Assembly (NCBI RefSeq): GCF_000760735.1
Contig: NZ_JMEX01000008.1
Coordinates: 1,579,502 to 1,643,501 of the forward strand
Origin: Rhodococcoides fascians A44A
GTDB lineage: Bacteria; Actinomycetota; Actinomycetes; Mycobacteriales; Mycobacteriaceae
Direction: 5' to 3'
DNA: 64,000 nt
In this document: positions 51,250 to 59,036 of the stretch, one piece after another
Position numbering within the stretch: position 1 is the first letter of the stretch
How the letters are laid out: each line of letters opens with the position of its first letter
Program-made: the position numbers and the translations under genes
The notes under the pieces: generated by a model
Databases searched by the model: none
What the model was told of the DNA's origin: nothing
What the model saw: the letters and a program-made list of their open reading frames with translations, nothing else

Positions 51250-52740
51250 ATGCAGAGGTCAACGTACGAAACAATTTTCGTCGACGGTAAGTGGATCGCG
51301 CCCGCCTCGTCGGAGGTGACCGAGCTCGTCTCTCCGACGACAGGTGAGGTGTACGGCACGGTGCCTGCGGGATCCATCGAGGACATGGACACCGCCGTTC
51401 GCGCTGCGCGCATGGCGTTCGACGACGGCAAGTGGTCGAACACCACGCTCGACGATCGTCTGGAGATTCTGCGTCGACTACGGCAGCTGTTCGTCGAGAA
51501 CGCGGAGGATCTCGCTACCACCATCACGACCGAGATGGGTTGTCCAATTACGCAATCGAGGACGATTCAGGCGGCAAACCCGGTCAGGGTCATCGACGCG
51601 TCCCTCGACATCGCCGCTGATTTCCCGTGGCGAGCGCTGCGACGTTCCGGATCGGCCAATGCTCTTGTCACGCGGAGCCCGGTCGGCGTCGTCGCCGCGG
51701 TGTCGCCGTGGAACATGCCGTTGTCGATCAATGTGCAGAAGCTCGTACCCGCTCTCATCGCGGGCTGCACGATGGTGCTCAAGCCCTCGCCGGAAACACC
51801 GTTGGATGCCTACCTCTTGGCCGAGATGGCTACCGAAGCCGGTCTGCCGCCGGGCGTTCTGAACGTCGTTCCTGCAGGCCGAGAGGCGAGCGCCTACCTC
51901 GTGGGACACCCGATGGTGGACAAGGTCACGTTTACGGGATCCCCCGCGGCGGGACGAAGCATCGCGGCGCGTTGTGGCGAGGATCTGCGGCGTGTGACTC
52001 TCGAGCTCGGCGGCAAGTCGGCGGCGGTCGTGCTTCCCGACGCCGACCTGGACGCGGCTGTCGAAGCGCTCCGCATGGGATCGTTCCGCAATAGCGGTCA
52101 GGTGTGCTCGCTCAAGACACGCATTCTGGTGCACCAGTCGCAGCAGGAGGAGTTCACCGACCGCCTCGTGGACATGGTGTCCGCTATGCCTGTGGGCGAC
52201 CCGATGGACCCCGACACCCAGATCGGTCCGATGGTGACCGAACGCCAGCGCACCATCGTGGAGGGATACATCGCTGCCGGTCGAGCAGAGGGTGCACGGT
52301 GCGTTCTGGGCGGTGGTCGACCCGCCCATCTGGATCGTGGTTGGTTCGTCGAACCAACAGTCTTTGTCGATGCCACCCCCGACATGAAGATTGTGCGCGA
52401 AGAAATCTTCGGTCCGGTCGTGTCGGTGCTGTCGTACCGCGACGAGGCACACGCTATCGAGTTGGCAAACGATTCCGATTACGGGCTGAACGGCGCGGTG
52501 TTTACCGGTGACGCTCAGCGCGGTCTGCGTGTCGCCGAACGGATCCACACCGGCACCGTCGAGGTCAATGGAAATCCGGCCGGCTTCTCCGCGCCCATGG
52601 GCGGAATAAAGCTCAGCGGACTTGGCCGGGAGAACGGGCCCGAGGGGCTCGAAGCGTATGTCGAGTTGAAGGCGGTTGGTGTCTCGGCGGAGGTGGCCGA
52701 CGCCCTCGTCGCAGCGGACCCGTCGCTGGCGATGCCGTGA
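51250..52740 (+). CDS. NAD(P)-dependent aldehyde dehydrogenase
   Basis: A 496-residue aldehyde dehydrogenase: AAVSPWNMPLSINVQKLVPALIAG (about 155-178), TFTGSPAAGRSIAA near 225, the catalytic Glu in TLELGGKSAAVVL near 250, the catalytic Cys in NSGQVCSLKTRILV near 285, and EEIFGPVVSVLSYRDE near 385. It starts eight bases after the acyl-CoA dehydrogenase stop and its stop overlaps the GTG of the next gene. It probably makes the acid of a later pathway intermediate, for example from a dialdehyde or semialdehyde. The substrate is not readable. Confidence 0.92.
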   Translation: MQRSTYETIFVDGKWIAPASSEVTELVSPTTGEVYGTVPAGSIEDMDTAVRAARMAFDDGKWSNTTLDDRLEILRRLRQLFVENAEDLATTITTEMGCPITQSRTIQAANPVRVIDASLDIAADFPWRALRRSGSANALVTRSPVGVVAAVSPWNMPLSINVQKLVPALIAGCTMVLKPSPETPLDAYLLAEMATEAGLPPGVLNVVPAGREASAYLVGHPMVDKVTFTGSPAAGRSIAARCGEDLRRVTLELGGKSAAVVLPDADLDAAVEALRMGSFRNSGQVCSLKTRILVHQSQQEEFTDRLVDMVSAMPVGDPMDPDTQIGPMVTERQRTIVEGYIAAGRAEGARCVLGGGRPAHLDRGWFVEPTVFVDATPDMKIVREEIFGPVVSVLSYRDEAHAIELANDSDYGLNGAVFTGDAQRGLRVAERIHTGTVEVNGNPAGFSAPMGGIKLSGLGRENGPEGLEAYVELKAVGVSAEVADALVAADPSLAMP

Positions 52741-53948
52741 TCGGTCGGGTGACGGGTCCGCTCGCGGGCATCCGCGTCATCGAGGCGTCGTCGTTCGTCG
52801 CCGGGCCGTCTGCCGGGTTGGCGTTGTCCCAGCTCGGTGCGGATGTCATTCGGGTCGATCCACCCACGGGCGGGAGCGATGCGGGACGATGGCCGCTTTC
52901 CCGTACCGGGGCGAGCCTGTTCTGGACGAATCTGAATCGGGGTAAGCGCTCCGTGACTATCGACCACCGCACCGAGGAGGGGCTGGAGCTTCTGCTCGGG
53001 CTGGTGACCGCACCCGGTCCCGGCACGGGGATCCTGGTCGACAACATGGTAGGGCGCAGCCGAATTCGACACGAGCAGCTGATCGCGCGCCGCGCCGACG
53101 CCATCCACGTCCATATCGAGGGGCGTAGGGGGGGACTGCCGGCGGTCGACTACTCGATCAACGCAGAGGTCGGTGTGCCGATGATGACCGGTCCGAGTGA
53201 CCGGATCGGGCCTGTCAACCATGTGCTGCCTGCGTGGGACCTGGTGACAGGAATGATCGCGGCCACGTCGGTGGCGGCGGCTGTTGTCCACCGGGACCGA
53301 ACGGGACGCGGGTCCAAGGTCGACGTTGCCTTGTCGGACGTGGCGCTCGCCGGTGTAGCGGAGATGGGCTGGCTGGCCGAGGCGCACGAATCCGGGAGTG
53401 CCAGAGAGAGACTGGGCAATCACATGTTCGGCACCTTCGGTGTCGATTTCGAGACGTCCGACGGACGACGCGTGATGGTGGTTGCCCTGACGACAGGCCA
53501 GTGGCACGCCCTGCAGCGAGCCACGGGCACCGAGAGCATATTCACAGCGCTGGCACAGACATTCGGTGCGGATCTCGACGACGAGGGTGCGCGGTACCGA
53601 TTCCGGGATACGATCGAATCGATACTTCGGCCCTGGTTCGCGACGCGCGATTTCGCGAACGTAGAAAAATCGCTGGACGCAGCGAGAGTGCTGTGGAGCC
53701 CGTACCGCGACATGAGCGAGGTCGTGAAGATCGCGCTCGAGGACTCAACCGGCATCGTGCACCAAATCGAACAGCCGGGAGTCGGAACCATGCTCAGCGC
53801 TGCCGCGCCGTGGCGGTGGGGCGATGTACACGCGAAGTCATGTGCGGCACCGGACTTGTCTGCGCACACGGACGAAATTCTCGGCGACGCGCTGGGATTG
53901 TCGAACGCCGAGCTTGCTGGACTACGCGTACGCGGGGTCGTCGGTTAG
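52737..53948 (+). CDS. mct: 2-methylfumaryl-CoA isomerase-like CaiB/BaiF protein
   Basis: A 403-residue CaiB/BaiF protein most like mesaconyl-CoA C1-C4 CoA transferase (2-methylfumaryl-CoA isomerase) of the 3-hydroxypropionate bicycle. That enzyme moves CoA within mesaconate from the C1 to the C4 carboxyl. Features shared with my recollection of that enzyme are SSFVAGPSAGLALSQLGADVIRVDP (about 18-42), SLFWTNLNRGKRSVTID (about 60-76), VDYSINAEVGVPMMTGP (about 138-154), VNHVLPAWDLVTG (about 162-174) and VALSDVALAG, with the catalytic Asp kept (about 200). GTG overlaps the preceding stop. The assignment is supported by a mesaconyl-CoA hydratase-like gene and a CitE-like lyase in the same island. 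Confidence 0.8.
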   Translation: MIGRVTGPLAGIRVIEASSFVAGPSAGLALSQLGADVIRVDPPTGGSDAGRWPLSRTGASLFWTNLNRGKRSVTIDHRTEEGLELLLGLVTAPGPGTGILVDNMVGRSRIRHEQLIARRADAIHVHIEGRRGGLPAVDYSINAEVGVPMMTGPSDRIGPVNHVLPAWDLVTGMIAATSVAAAVVHRDRTGRGSKVDVALSDVALAGVAEMGWLAEAHESGSARERLGNHMFGTFGVDFETSDGRRVMVVALTTGQWHALQRATGTESIFTALAQTFGADLDDEGARYRFRDTIESILRPWFATRDFANVEKSLDAARVLWSPYRDMSEVVKIALEDSTGIVHQIEQPGVGTMLSAAAPWRWGDVHAKSCAAPDLSAHTDEILGDALGLSNAELAGLRVRGVVG

Positions 53949-53995
53949 CCGGCGTACCGCTGCATACCACTCGAGAAGTGAGATGGGAGATAGTG

Positions 53996-55015
53996 ATGCA
54001 AGGAGCTGTATATCTCGGCGACCGCAAGATCGAGTTGCGTGATTTCCCCGAGCCCACACCGGGTAAGGGTGAGGTCGTCGTGGCGACCAAGGCGTCGGGA
54101 CTGTGTGGAAGTGACCTCAATTATTACCGCGCCGCAGCTGATAGTGCCGGACGCTGTATCGCCGGACACGAGCCCGCAGGCGTGGTGCACTCGGTGGGTG
54201 AGGGTGTGTCCGATGCTGTGGCGAAAGTCGGAGACCGTGTGATGATCCACCACTACATCGGTTGCGGGGCCTGCTCCGACTGCCGGTCGGGGTGGTCGCA
54301 GATGTGTCTTGTGCAGCCGATCGTGGTGCTCGGAAGCGACGACCACGGTGGTCACGCGCCCTACGTCAAGGTCCCGGCGTCGACACTGGTTCCACTCGAC
54401 GACACACTGAGTTTTGAGGCGGGCGCTGCTATCTCGTGCGGAACGGGCACTGCGTGGGGCGCACTCGACCGTGTGGGCGACGTCGGCGGCAAGTTCGTGG
54501 TGGTGTTCGGTCAGGGTCCGGTCGGCCTGTCGGCAACCATGCTTGCGACGGCCTTGGGCGCGCGCGTCATCGCGGTGGACCTGAACGCGGAGAGGCGCGA
54601 GCAGGCTCTCGCTTTCGGCGCGGTGGCCGCCGTCGATCCGGCGAGCGGGCCTGTACCGGAGGCGATTCGGAAAATTGCTGGTGCCGACGGCGTTCCTGTC
54701 GGATTGGAGACGTCAGGTTCGTCGATCGCAGCTGCCGCGTTGATCGACAGTCTGGCGCGATGGGGTCGTGCATGTTTCGTGGGTGTCGGTGCCGAGATTC
54801 GAATCGGCGTGTTGCCGTACCTTCGACGCCAACTGACGGTCATGACGTCATGGTCGATGTCCTGGGTGGGGCAGAAGGAATGCGCCGATTTCATTGTGGC
54901 GCAAAACCTTCCGGTCGACGCCCTCTTCACTCACCGATGGAAGTTGGACGAGGTGTCCGAGGCGTACGAGGAATTCGACCAGCAGCGTGCAGGTAAGGGT
55001 GTCATCGTTTTCTGA
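53996..55015 (+). CDS. zinc-dependent alcohol dehydrogenase (MDR family)
   Basis: A 339-residue medium-chain dehydrogenase, a full-length paralogue of the one at 22111. Catalytic zinc ligands are in GLCGSDLNYYR (about 36) and GHEPAGVV (about 55). The structural zinc lobe GCGACSDCRSGWSQMC is near 88-103. ISCGTGTAWGALDRVG and the nucleotide site FGQGPVGLSATMLATALGARVIAVD follow (about 140-190). A GGGAGA-like site precedes the ATG. It ends the operon that starts at 46359 and is followed by a terminator. Likely an alcohol or cyclic alcohol oxidation step, perhaps the first in the pathway. Confidence 0.92.
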   Translation: MQGAVYLGDRKIELRDFPEPTPGKGEVVVATKASGLCGSDLNYYRAAADSAGRCIAGHEPAGVVHSVGEGVSDAVAKVGDRVMIHHYIGCGACSDCRSGWSQMCLVQPIVVLGSDDHGGHAPYVKVPASTLVPLDDTLSFEAGAAISCGTGTAWGALDRVGDVGGKFVVVFGQGPVGLSATMLATALGARVIAVDLNAERREQALAFGAVAAVDPASGPVPEAIRKIAGADGVPVGLETSGSSIAAAALIDSLARWGRACFVGVGAEIRIGVLPYLRRQLTVMTSWSMSWVGQKECADFIVAQNLPVDALFTHRWKLDEVSEAYEEFDQQRAGKGVIVF

Positions 55016-55030
55016 ATCGACGTGTATCCA

Positions 55031-55064
55031 CGAACGACGCCGACCGTGAGGTCGGCGTCGTTCG
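55031..55064. terminator. bidirectional terminator hairpin
   Basis: A perfect 15-bp stem (55031-55045 with 55050-55064) and GTGA loop between the convergent alcohol dehydrogenase and epimerase-like genes. Confidence 0.88.
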
Positions 55065-55068
55065 TCGT

Positions 55069-56037
55069 TCACTCTTGCGTCGAATGGAACCACTCGATCA
55101 CACTGAGCAAGCCGTCCTTCAGTTCGACCTGCGGCGTGAAGCCCAGCACCTCCTGCATCCTCCGCTGGCTGACCAGTTGATGCCGAGTCCGGTTCTCGTC
55201 GAAGACGATTGCCGTTGGATCGCTCCCGGCCAGCTCGGCGAGGGTGCCGTAGATCTCTGTGGAGGTTCGCGGAGTTCCGGAAACGTTCACGGCCATTCCC
55301 GTCGCATCGGATTCGATCGCGCGACGGACGGCTTCGGCAACGTCCGAAACATGAATCAAGCCGTGTCGAGCGCCCGAGGCCCATGGAATGGTCGGTGTCC
55401 GGCCGTCGTGAACAGCCGCGAGCAGGTCGGTCATCAACGACCCGTTCGACCCGGGGCTGGTGCGGGGGCCGTAAATCGTGCCGAGTCGTAAAGCCAAATA
55501 GTCGGGACCACCTGCGGATGCGAACGCCTCACAATAAGCCTCGGCGGCGAGCTTGGTGGCCGCGTACATGTTGATGCCTGTGCAGGCCCACGGTTCGTCC
55601 TCTGCGAACGGCCGTCTGTTCGGATTGGGGAACGAGCCGTACACCGTGTGCGACGACCCGAAGACGAACCGACGGACATCGGCGTCGCTTGCCGCCGTCA
55701 ACAGGTCGTAGGTCGAGCCGACATTGACTTCGTGTGCGTCGCGGGTGTTCGAGGAGGACGCTTTGGTTCGCACGGCTGCGAGGTGAACAACGACATCGAC
55801 GTCACGAACCAGCGAGGTGATTGCAGACCGATCGCGTAGATCGGCGAGAGAGGCAGTCACATTGGGCAATTGGTCCAGTTGCCCCAGCATGGCCTCGCCG
55901 CCCGCGTCTGTGGCATGCACCGCTGCGTCCGACTGGGCAGCCAACAATTCCACCACGTGGGAGCCGACGAAACCTGCAGCTCCCGTGACCAGAATTCTCG
56001 ATGGCGCGTCGGCCGGCTGCGGTTCTGTAGTACTCAT
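55069..56037 (-). CDS. NAD-dependent epimerase/dehydratase family protein (extended SDR)
   Basis: A 322-residue extended SDR: ILVTGAAGFVGSHVVELLAA (about 15-34), DVDVVVHLAAVRTK near 80, the catalytic FGSSHTVYGSFPNPNRRPFAEDEPW near 118-142, and YAATKLAAEAYCEAFA (Tyr-x3-Lys) near 150. Such enzymes change sugar nucleotides or reduce carbonyls. The short C-terminal domain and lack of sugar genes make a uronate dehydrogenase-like or carbonyl-reductase role possible. ATG 56037 is used; the frame opening at 56442 runs into the GntR gene. A GntR-type site lies just upstream at 56064, so it belongs to the same regulon. Confidence 0.85.
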   Translation of the reverse strand: MSTTEPQPADAPSRILVTGAAGFVGSHVVELLAAQSDAAVHATDAGGEAMLGQLDQLPNVTASLADLRDRSAITSLVRDVDVVVHLAAVRTKASSSNTRDAHEVNVGSTYDLLTAASDADVRRFVFGSSHTVYGSFPNPNRRPFAEDEPWACTGINMYAATKLAAEAYCEAFASAGGPDYLALRLGTIYGPRTSPGSNGSLMTDLLAAVHDGRTPTIPWASGARHGLIHVSDVAEAVRRAIESDATGMAVNVSGTPRTSTEIYGTLAELAGSDPTAIVFDENRTRHQLVSQRRMQEVLGFTPQVELKDGLLSVIEWFHSTQE

Positions 56038-56063
56038 GATCCCCAAAATAGCAGCCAGGATAA

Positions 56064-56072
56064 TGTCTGACA
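56064..56072. promoter_or_regulatory. GntR-type operator upstream of the epimerase-like gene
   Basis: TGTCTGACA, a perfect nine-base inverted repeat around the central T, extended on one side (AATGTCTGACAAT). It lies 27 bases before the epimerase-like start and after the GntR gene stop. Confidence 0.6.
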
Positions 56073-56093
56073 ATATCGCCGATGCTGCGGGAA

Positions 56094-56816
56094 TTAGCAG
56101 GGAAGCGAGTACTGAAGGACGAAGTCCAAATGTTCGCGCATCGCCGCGCCGGCCTTCTCCGCGTCGCCCGCCTCTATGGCAGCCTCGATGGCAATGTGCT
56201 GACGAACCGTCTTCTTGGCGACCTCGGGAGTCACGTCCAAGTATTGGGCGGGGTGAGTCGCATCGTGTACGGACGAGATGAATGCGGCGAGCAGGCGATT
56301 GCCGGAGGCGTATCCGATCGCGGTGTGGAAGCGAAGGTCGTATTCCGGGATCTCGGGATCGTCGATCGTGATGTTCTTCTGCAGGTCGATGACGCTGCGA
56401 ATCTTGGCGATGTCCTCGTCCGTTCGGTTGCGCGCAGCCCATTCCGCGGCCGGAATTTCCAGGAGGCGGCGAACCTCGGTGATCTCCTCGATATCCAACG
56501 CGCCGATGCGCACGATGGTGTCCATCGACTCGGTCAGCATCTGACTGAGCGAGTGCGGGGTCACGGTGTTGACGAAGCTACCCCCTGCCACTCCAGGGAT
56601 CTTTCGTATCAGGCCGGAGCTGACCAGGGCTCCGAGTGCCTCCCGCACGGTGGGTCGGCTGACCCCGAAGAGCTGGGCCAACTCGGTTTCGGGGGGAAGC
56701 TTGGCGCCCTGCTTGAACCGTCCGTCCAGAATCGCTTCCCGCAACTGCGCTTCGACTTGATCGCGCGGACGAGTCACCTGTCGCGCTTTGAACGAGTTGG
56801 TCGAGGATGACGTCAT
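56094..56816 (-). CDS. GntR-family (FadR/FCD) transcriptional regulator
   Basis: A 240-residue regulator. The N-terminal winged helix (about 15-80) has QVEAQLREAILDGRFKQGAKLPPETELAQLFGVSRPTVREALGALVSSGLIRK. The C-terminal all-helical FCD domain (about 95-225) has EITEVRRLLEIPAAEWAARN, then DLRFHTAIGYASGNRLLAAF and MREHLDFVLQ, with the Asp-His-His metal or ligand site typical of FCD. ATG 56816 is preferred to the longer frame. It is the only regulator in the CoA island and is divergent from the mesaconyl-CoA hydratase-like gene. TGTC-N-GACA sites at most island promoters fit its family's operator, so it is the likely repressor, released by a CoA or organic acid effector. Confidence 0.92.
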   Translation of the reverse strand: MTSSSTNSFKARQVTRPRDQVEAQLREAILDGRFKQGAKLPPETELAQLFGVSRPTVREALGALVSSGLIRKIPGVAGGSFVNTVTPHSLSQMLTESMDTIVRIGALDIEEITEVRRLLEIPAAEWAARNRTDEDIAKIRSVIDLQKNITIDDPEIPEYDLRFHTAIGYASGNRLLAAFISSVHDATHPAQYLDVTPEVAKKTVRQHIAIEAAIEAGDAEKAGAAMREHLDFVLQYSLPC

Positions 56817-57015
56817 GGAATCTCCAGAAGGCGTTGTGTGAGGTGCAAGTATCGAGATTGCGGCGGTATTTTCACAGTCTCCCACGCTGTAGCCCGAGTG
56901 CACGTTCTTCCGGTTGCGAGTGAGTTCCCACCGACTGGATCTCAGCAACATCTACGGCAAAACCTTGCAGCCAATCAATAATCTGACAGTAGTCTAGCTG
57001 TTCATCGGTCAACTC

Positions 57016-58041
57016 GTGAATGGTGGTATGTGCATGTCGGTGGTCGAGTCCCCTCGGAAATCGGTCCGGAGTCCCTATTTCGATGAACTGGTCGTGGGCC
57101 AGCTGTTCGATACCGCGCCGGCGGTAACGCTGACCGACGGGCTCGCTGCGGTGCACAGTTCGATCGTGGGCAACCGGTATGCACTGTCCCTCGATCGTGC
57201 GTCCGCGCAGGCGATCTGCGGCGGCTCGATCGTCAACCCCGCTCTGGTGTGGGACATCTCGATCGGCCAGTCGACACCGGCAACACAACACGTACGAGCA
57301 AATCTGTTCTACCGAGGGCTGCATTTTCATCGTTCTCCCGTGGTCGGCGACACTCTGCGAACCACGACAGTCGTCGAAGCCCTTCGTGAGAACGCCCGCC
57401 GGCCGGACCGGCCGCCGACGGGACTCGTCGTACTGCGTATCACCACGGTGGATCAGCACGGGCGAACAGTCCTCGACTACCGCCGATGCGCGATGGTTCT
57501 GCTCTCACCGCTCGCCCCCGAGACCGACCACCGCGACGACATCTCATCGGAAACGGACTCGTCCGCACATCCCGGCTTGTTCTCGTCGGTGGCGGGATGG
57601 AACGTTCACGAATTGTCAGAACCGGGCGGTCCGACGACGTGGGAGGTGGGCACCGAGCTCGACGTACTCGGCGGCGACGTGGTCTCCAGTGCCCCCGAAC
57701 TCGCGCGGATGACGGGGAACGTCGCACGCGTGCATCACGATTCGGAGGCGGGAGGAGGAGAGAGGCTGGTGTACGGCGGTCACTCCATCGGGATCGCGTT
57801 CCATCACGTGTGTCAAGCCGTTCCGGGAATCGTTGCGGTCGCCGGCTGGCATGGCTGCGATCACGTAGGCCCCGTGCGCGAGGGAGATTTTCTCACCTCG
57901 ACCGTGACGATCGAAAGTGTGGACTCGAGCGCCGACGGGCTCCGGGCTCTCGGACTGCGAGTTGTCACCTCGAGCCGTGACGCGCTCGACCAGGGTTCGT
58001 CCACGGTGCTGGTGTGGCGTCCGATCGTGATCGTGAGATGA
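57016..58041 (+). CDS. meh: mesaconyl-CoA hydratase-like double-hotdog (MaoC-type) protein
   Basis: A protein of 341 residues (335 if ATG 57034 is the start) with two hotdog repeats of the MaoC family. Residues 16-160 carry YFDELVVGQLFDTAPAVTLTDGLAAVHSSIVGNRYALSLD and VRANLFYRGLHFHRSPVVGDTLRTTTVVEALREN. Residues 190-335 carry TGNVARVHHDS followed by LVYGGHSIGIAFHHVCQAVPGIVAVAGWHGCDHVGPVREGD, resembling mesaconyl-CoA hydratases. These add water to mesaconyl-C1-CoA (giving beta-methylmalyl-CoA) or mesaconyl-C4-CoA (giving citramalyl-CoA). The isomerase-like gene at 52737 favours the C4 form. It overlaps the lyase gene by four bases and is divergent from the GntR gene. Confidence 0.8.
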   Translation: MNGGMCMSVVESPRKSVRSPYFDELVVGQLFDTAPAVTLTDGLAAVHSSIVGNRYALSLDRASAQAICGGSIVNPALVWDISIGQSTPATQHVRANLFYRGLHFHRSPVVGDTLRTTTVVEALRENARRPDRPPTGLVVLRITTVDQHGRTVLDYRRCAMVLLSPLAPETDHRDDISSETDSSAHPGLFSSVAGWNVHELSEPGGPTTWEVGTELDVLGGDVVSSAPELARMTGNVARVHHDSEAGGGERLVYGGHSIGIAFHHVCQAVPGIVAVAGWHGCDHVGPVREGDFLTSTVTIESVDSSADGLRALGLRVVTSSRDALDQGSSTVLVWRPIVIVR

Positions 58042-58868
58042 GCGTCCATGCGCAGATCGGAGCTGCCCGAAGCTTCCTCTTCGTCCCGGCGTCACGAGCC
58101 GACCGGTTCGAGAAAGCTCATGCATCGGGATCGGATGTCGTTGTTCTCGACCTGGAAGACGCGGTGAGTGCGGGCGACAAGTCCACGGCACTGGCCTCGG
58201 TTGTCCAGTGGCTCGAACCGGGACGGCGACAGTCGGTGTCGATAGTTCGTATCAATGCGGTGAACTCGCGGTGGCACGAGAACGAGATCGATTCGTTGCG
58301 CAGATTCGGTGTGCCCCTCATGGTCCCCAAGACCGATTCTCCGGTCATGGTCGAGGCCTTGCACCGCCGATCGGGACTGCCGTTGGTACCACTGATCGAG
58401 ACACCCGCCGGAGTGTTTCGGGCGGAGTCGATCGCGGCCGCCGAGGGAGTGGTTCGGGTTGCTCTCGGACACATCGACCTTGCCGCAGCGTTGCGGGTCG
58501 ATCCTGATTCACGGGATGCGTTCCTCTACACAAGGTCTCAGTTGGTCCTTGCCAGCGCCGGAGCCGGAATCGCCGGCCCGGTGGACGGTGTCACCACGTC
58601 GTTGGACGACCCGGCACGTCTGATCGACGACGTGATGCATGCACAAGCAATGGGACTCACTGGCAAGCTGTGTATTCATCCACGTCAGGTCGACTTGGTG
58701 CACGACGTCCTACGTCCGTCGGAGGCCGATATCGCCTGGGCGCGTCGCGTCGCGGCGGCCGTCGATGCAGGTTGGGTTTCCGAAGGCGGGGGAGCTGTCG
58801 CCATCGACGGTGAGATGGTGGATCCACCGGTCATTTCTCGCGCGCGGACGATTCTCGCCAGGCTTTGA
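58038..58868 (+). CDS. CitE/HpcH-type CoA-ester lyase (citramalyl-CoA lyase candidate)
   Basis: A 276-residue TIM-barrel lyase of the CitE/malyl-CoA lyase family. SFLFVPASRADRFEKAHASGSDVVVLDLEDAVSAGDKSTA (about 11-52), VRINAVNSRWHENEID (about 70), VPKTDSP (about 98), PLIETPAGVFRAESIAAAEGVVRVALGHIDLAAALR (about 117-155) and GLTGKLCIHPRQVDLVHDVL (about 205-225) are all family blocks. The metal-binding Glu and Asp are present. Joined to the hydratase-like gene by ATGA overlap, it most likely cleaves citramalyl-CoA into acetyl-CoA and pyruvate. A malyl-CoA or beta-methylmalyl-CoA lyase is the alternative. Confidence 0.85.
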   Translation: MSVHAQIGAARSFLFVPASRADRFEKAHASGSDVVVLDLEDAVSAGDKSTALASVVQWLEPGRRQSVSIVRINAVNSRWHENEIDSLRRFGVPLMVPKTDSPVMVEALHRRSGLPLVPLIETPAGVFRAESIAAAEGVVRVALGHIDLAAALRVDPDSRDAFLYTRSQLVLASAGAGIAGPVDGVTTSLDDPARLIDDVMHAQAMGLTGKLCIHPRQVDLVHDVLRPSEADIAWARRVAAAVDAGWVSEGGGAVAIDGEMVDPPVISRARTILARL

Positions 58869-58935
58869 GCTGACGACCGGACATGGTGAGCCTGCGCGGC
58901 ATTCACTGGCATGCTCAACACTACAGTCAGTAAAT

Positions 58936-58944
58936 TGTTTGACC
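58936..58944. promoter_or_regulatory. weak GntR-type site before ABC transporter operon
   Basis: TGTTTGACC matches TGTCTGACA in seven of nine bases, about 100 bases before the permease start. It would place the importer in the same regulon, but the match alone is weak. Confidence 0.35.
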
Positions 58945-59036
58945 GAAAGCCTTGACCGGAGACTCGACTCTGAGTCATGCTGTGACAGCCATCACCTCGG
59001 TCAGTCTTTTTCGCTGAATGTAAAGAGAGTTACCAA

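Noticed and set aside
51478..52548. 356-residue antisense frame over the aldehyde dehydrogenase
   Set aside because: Shadow frame; the sense strand carries all ALDH motifs.
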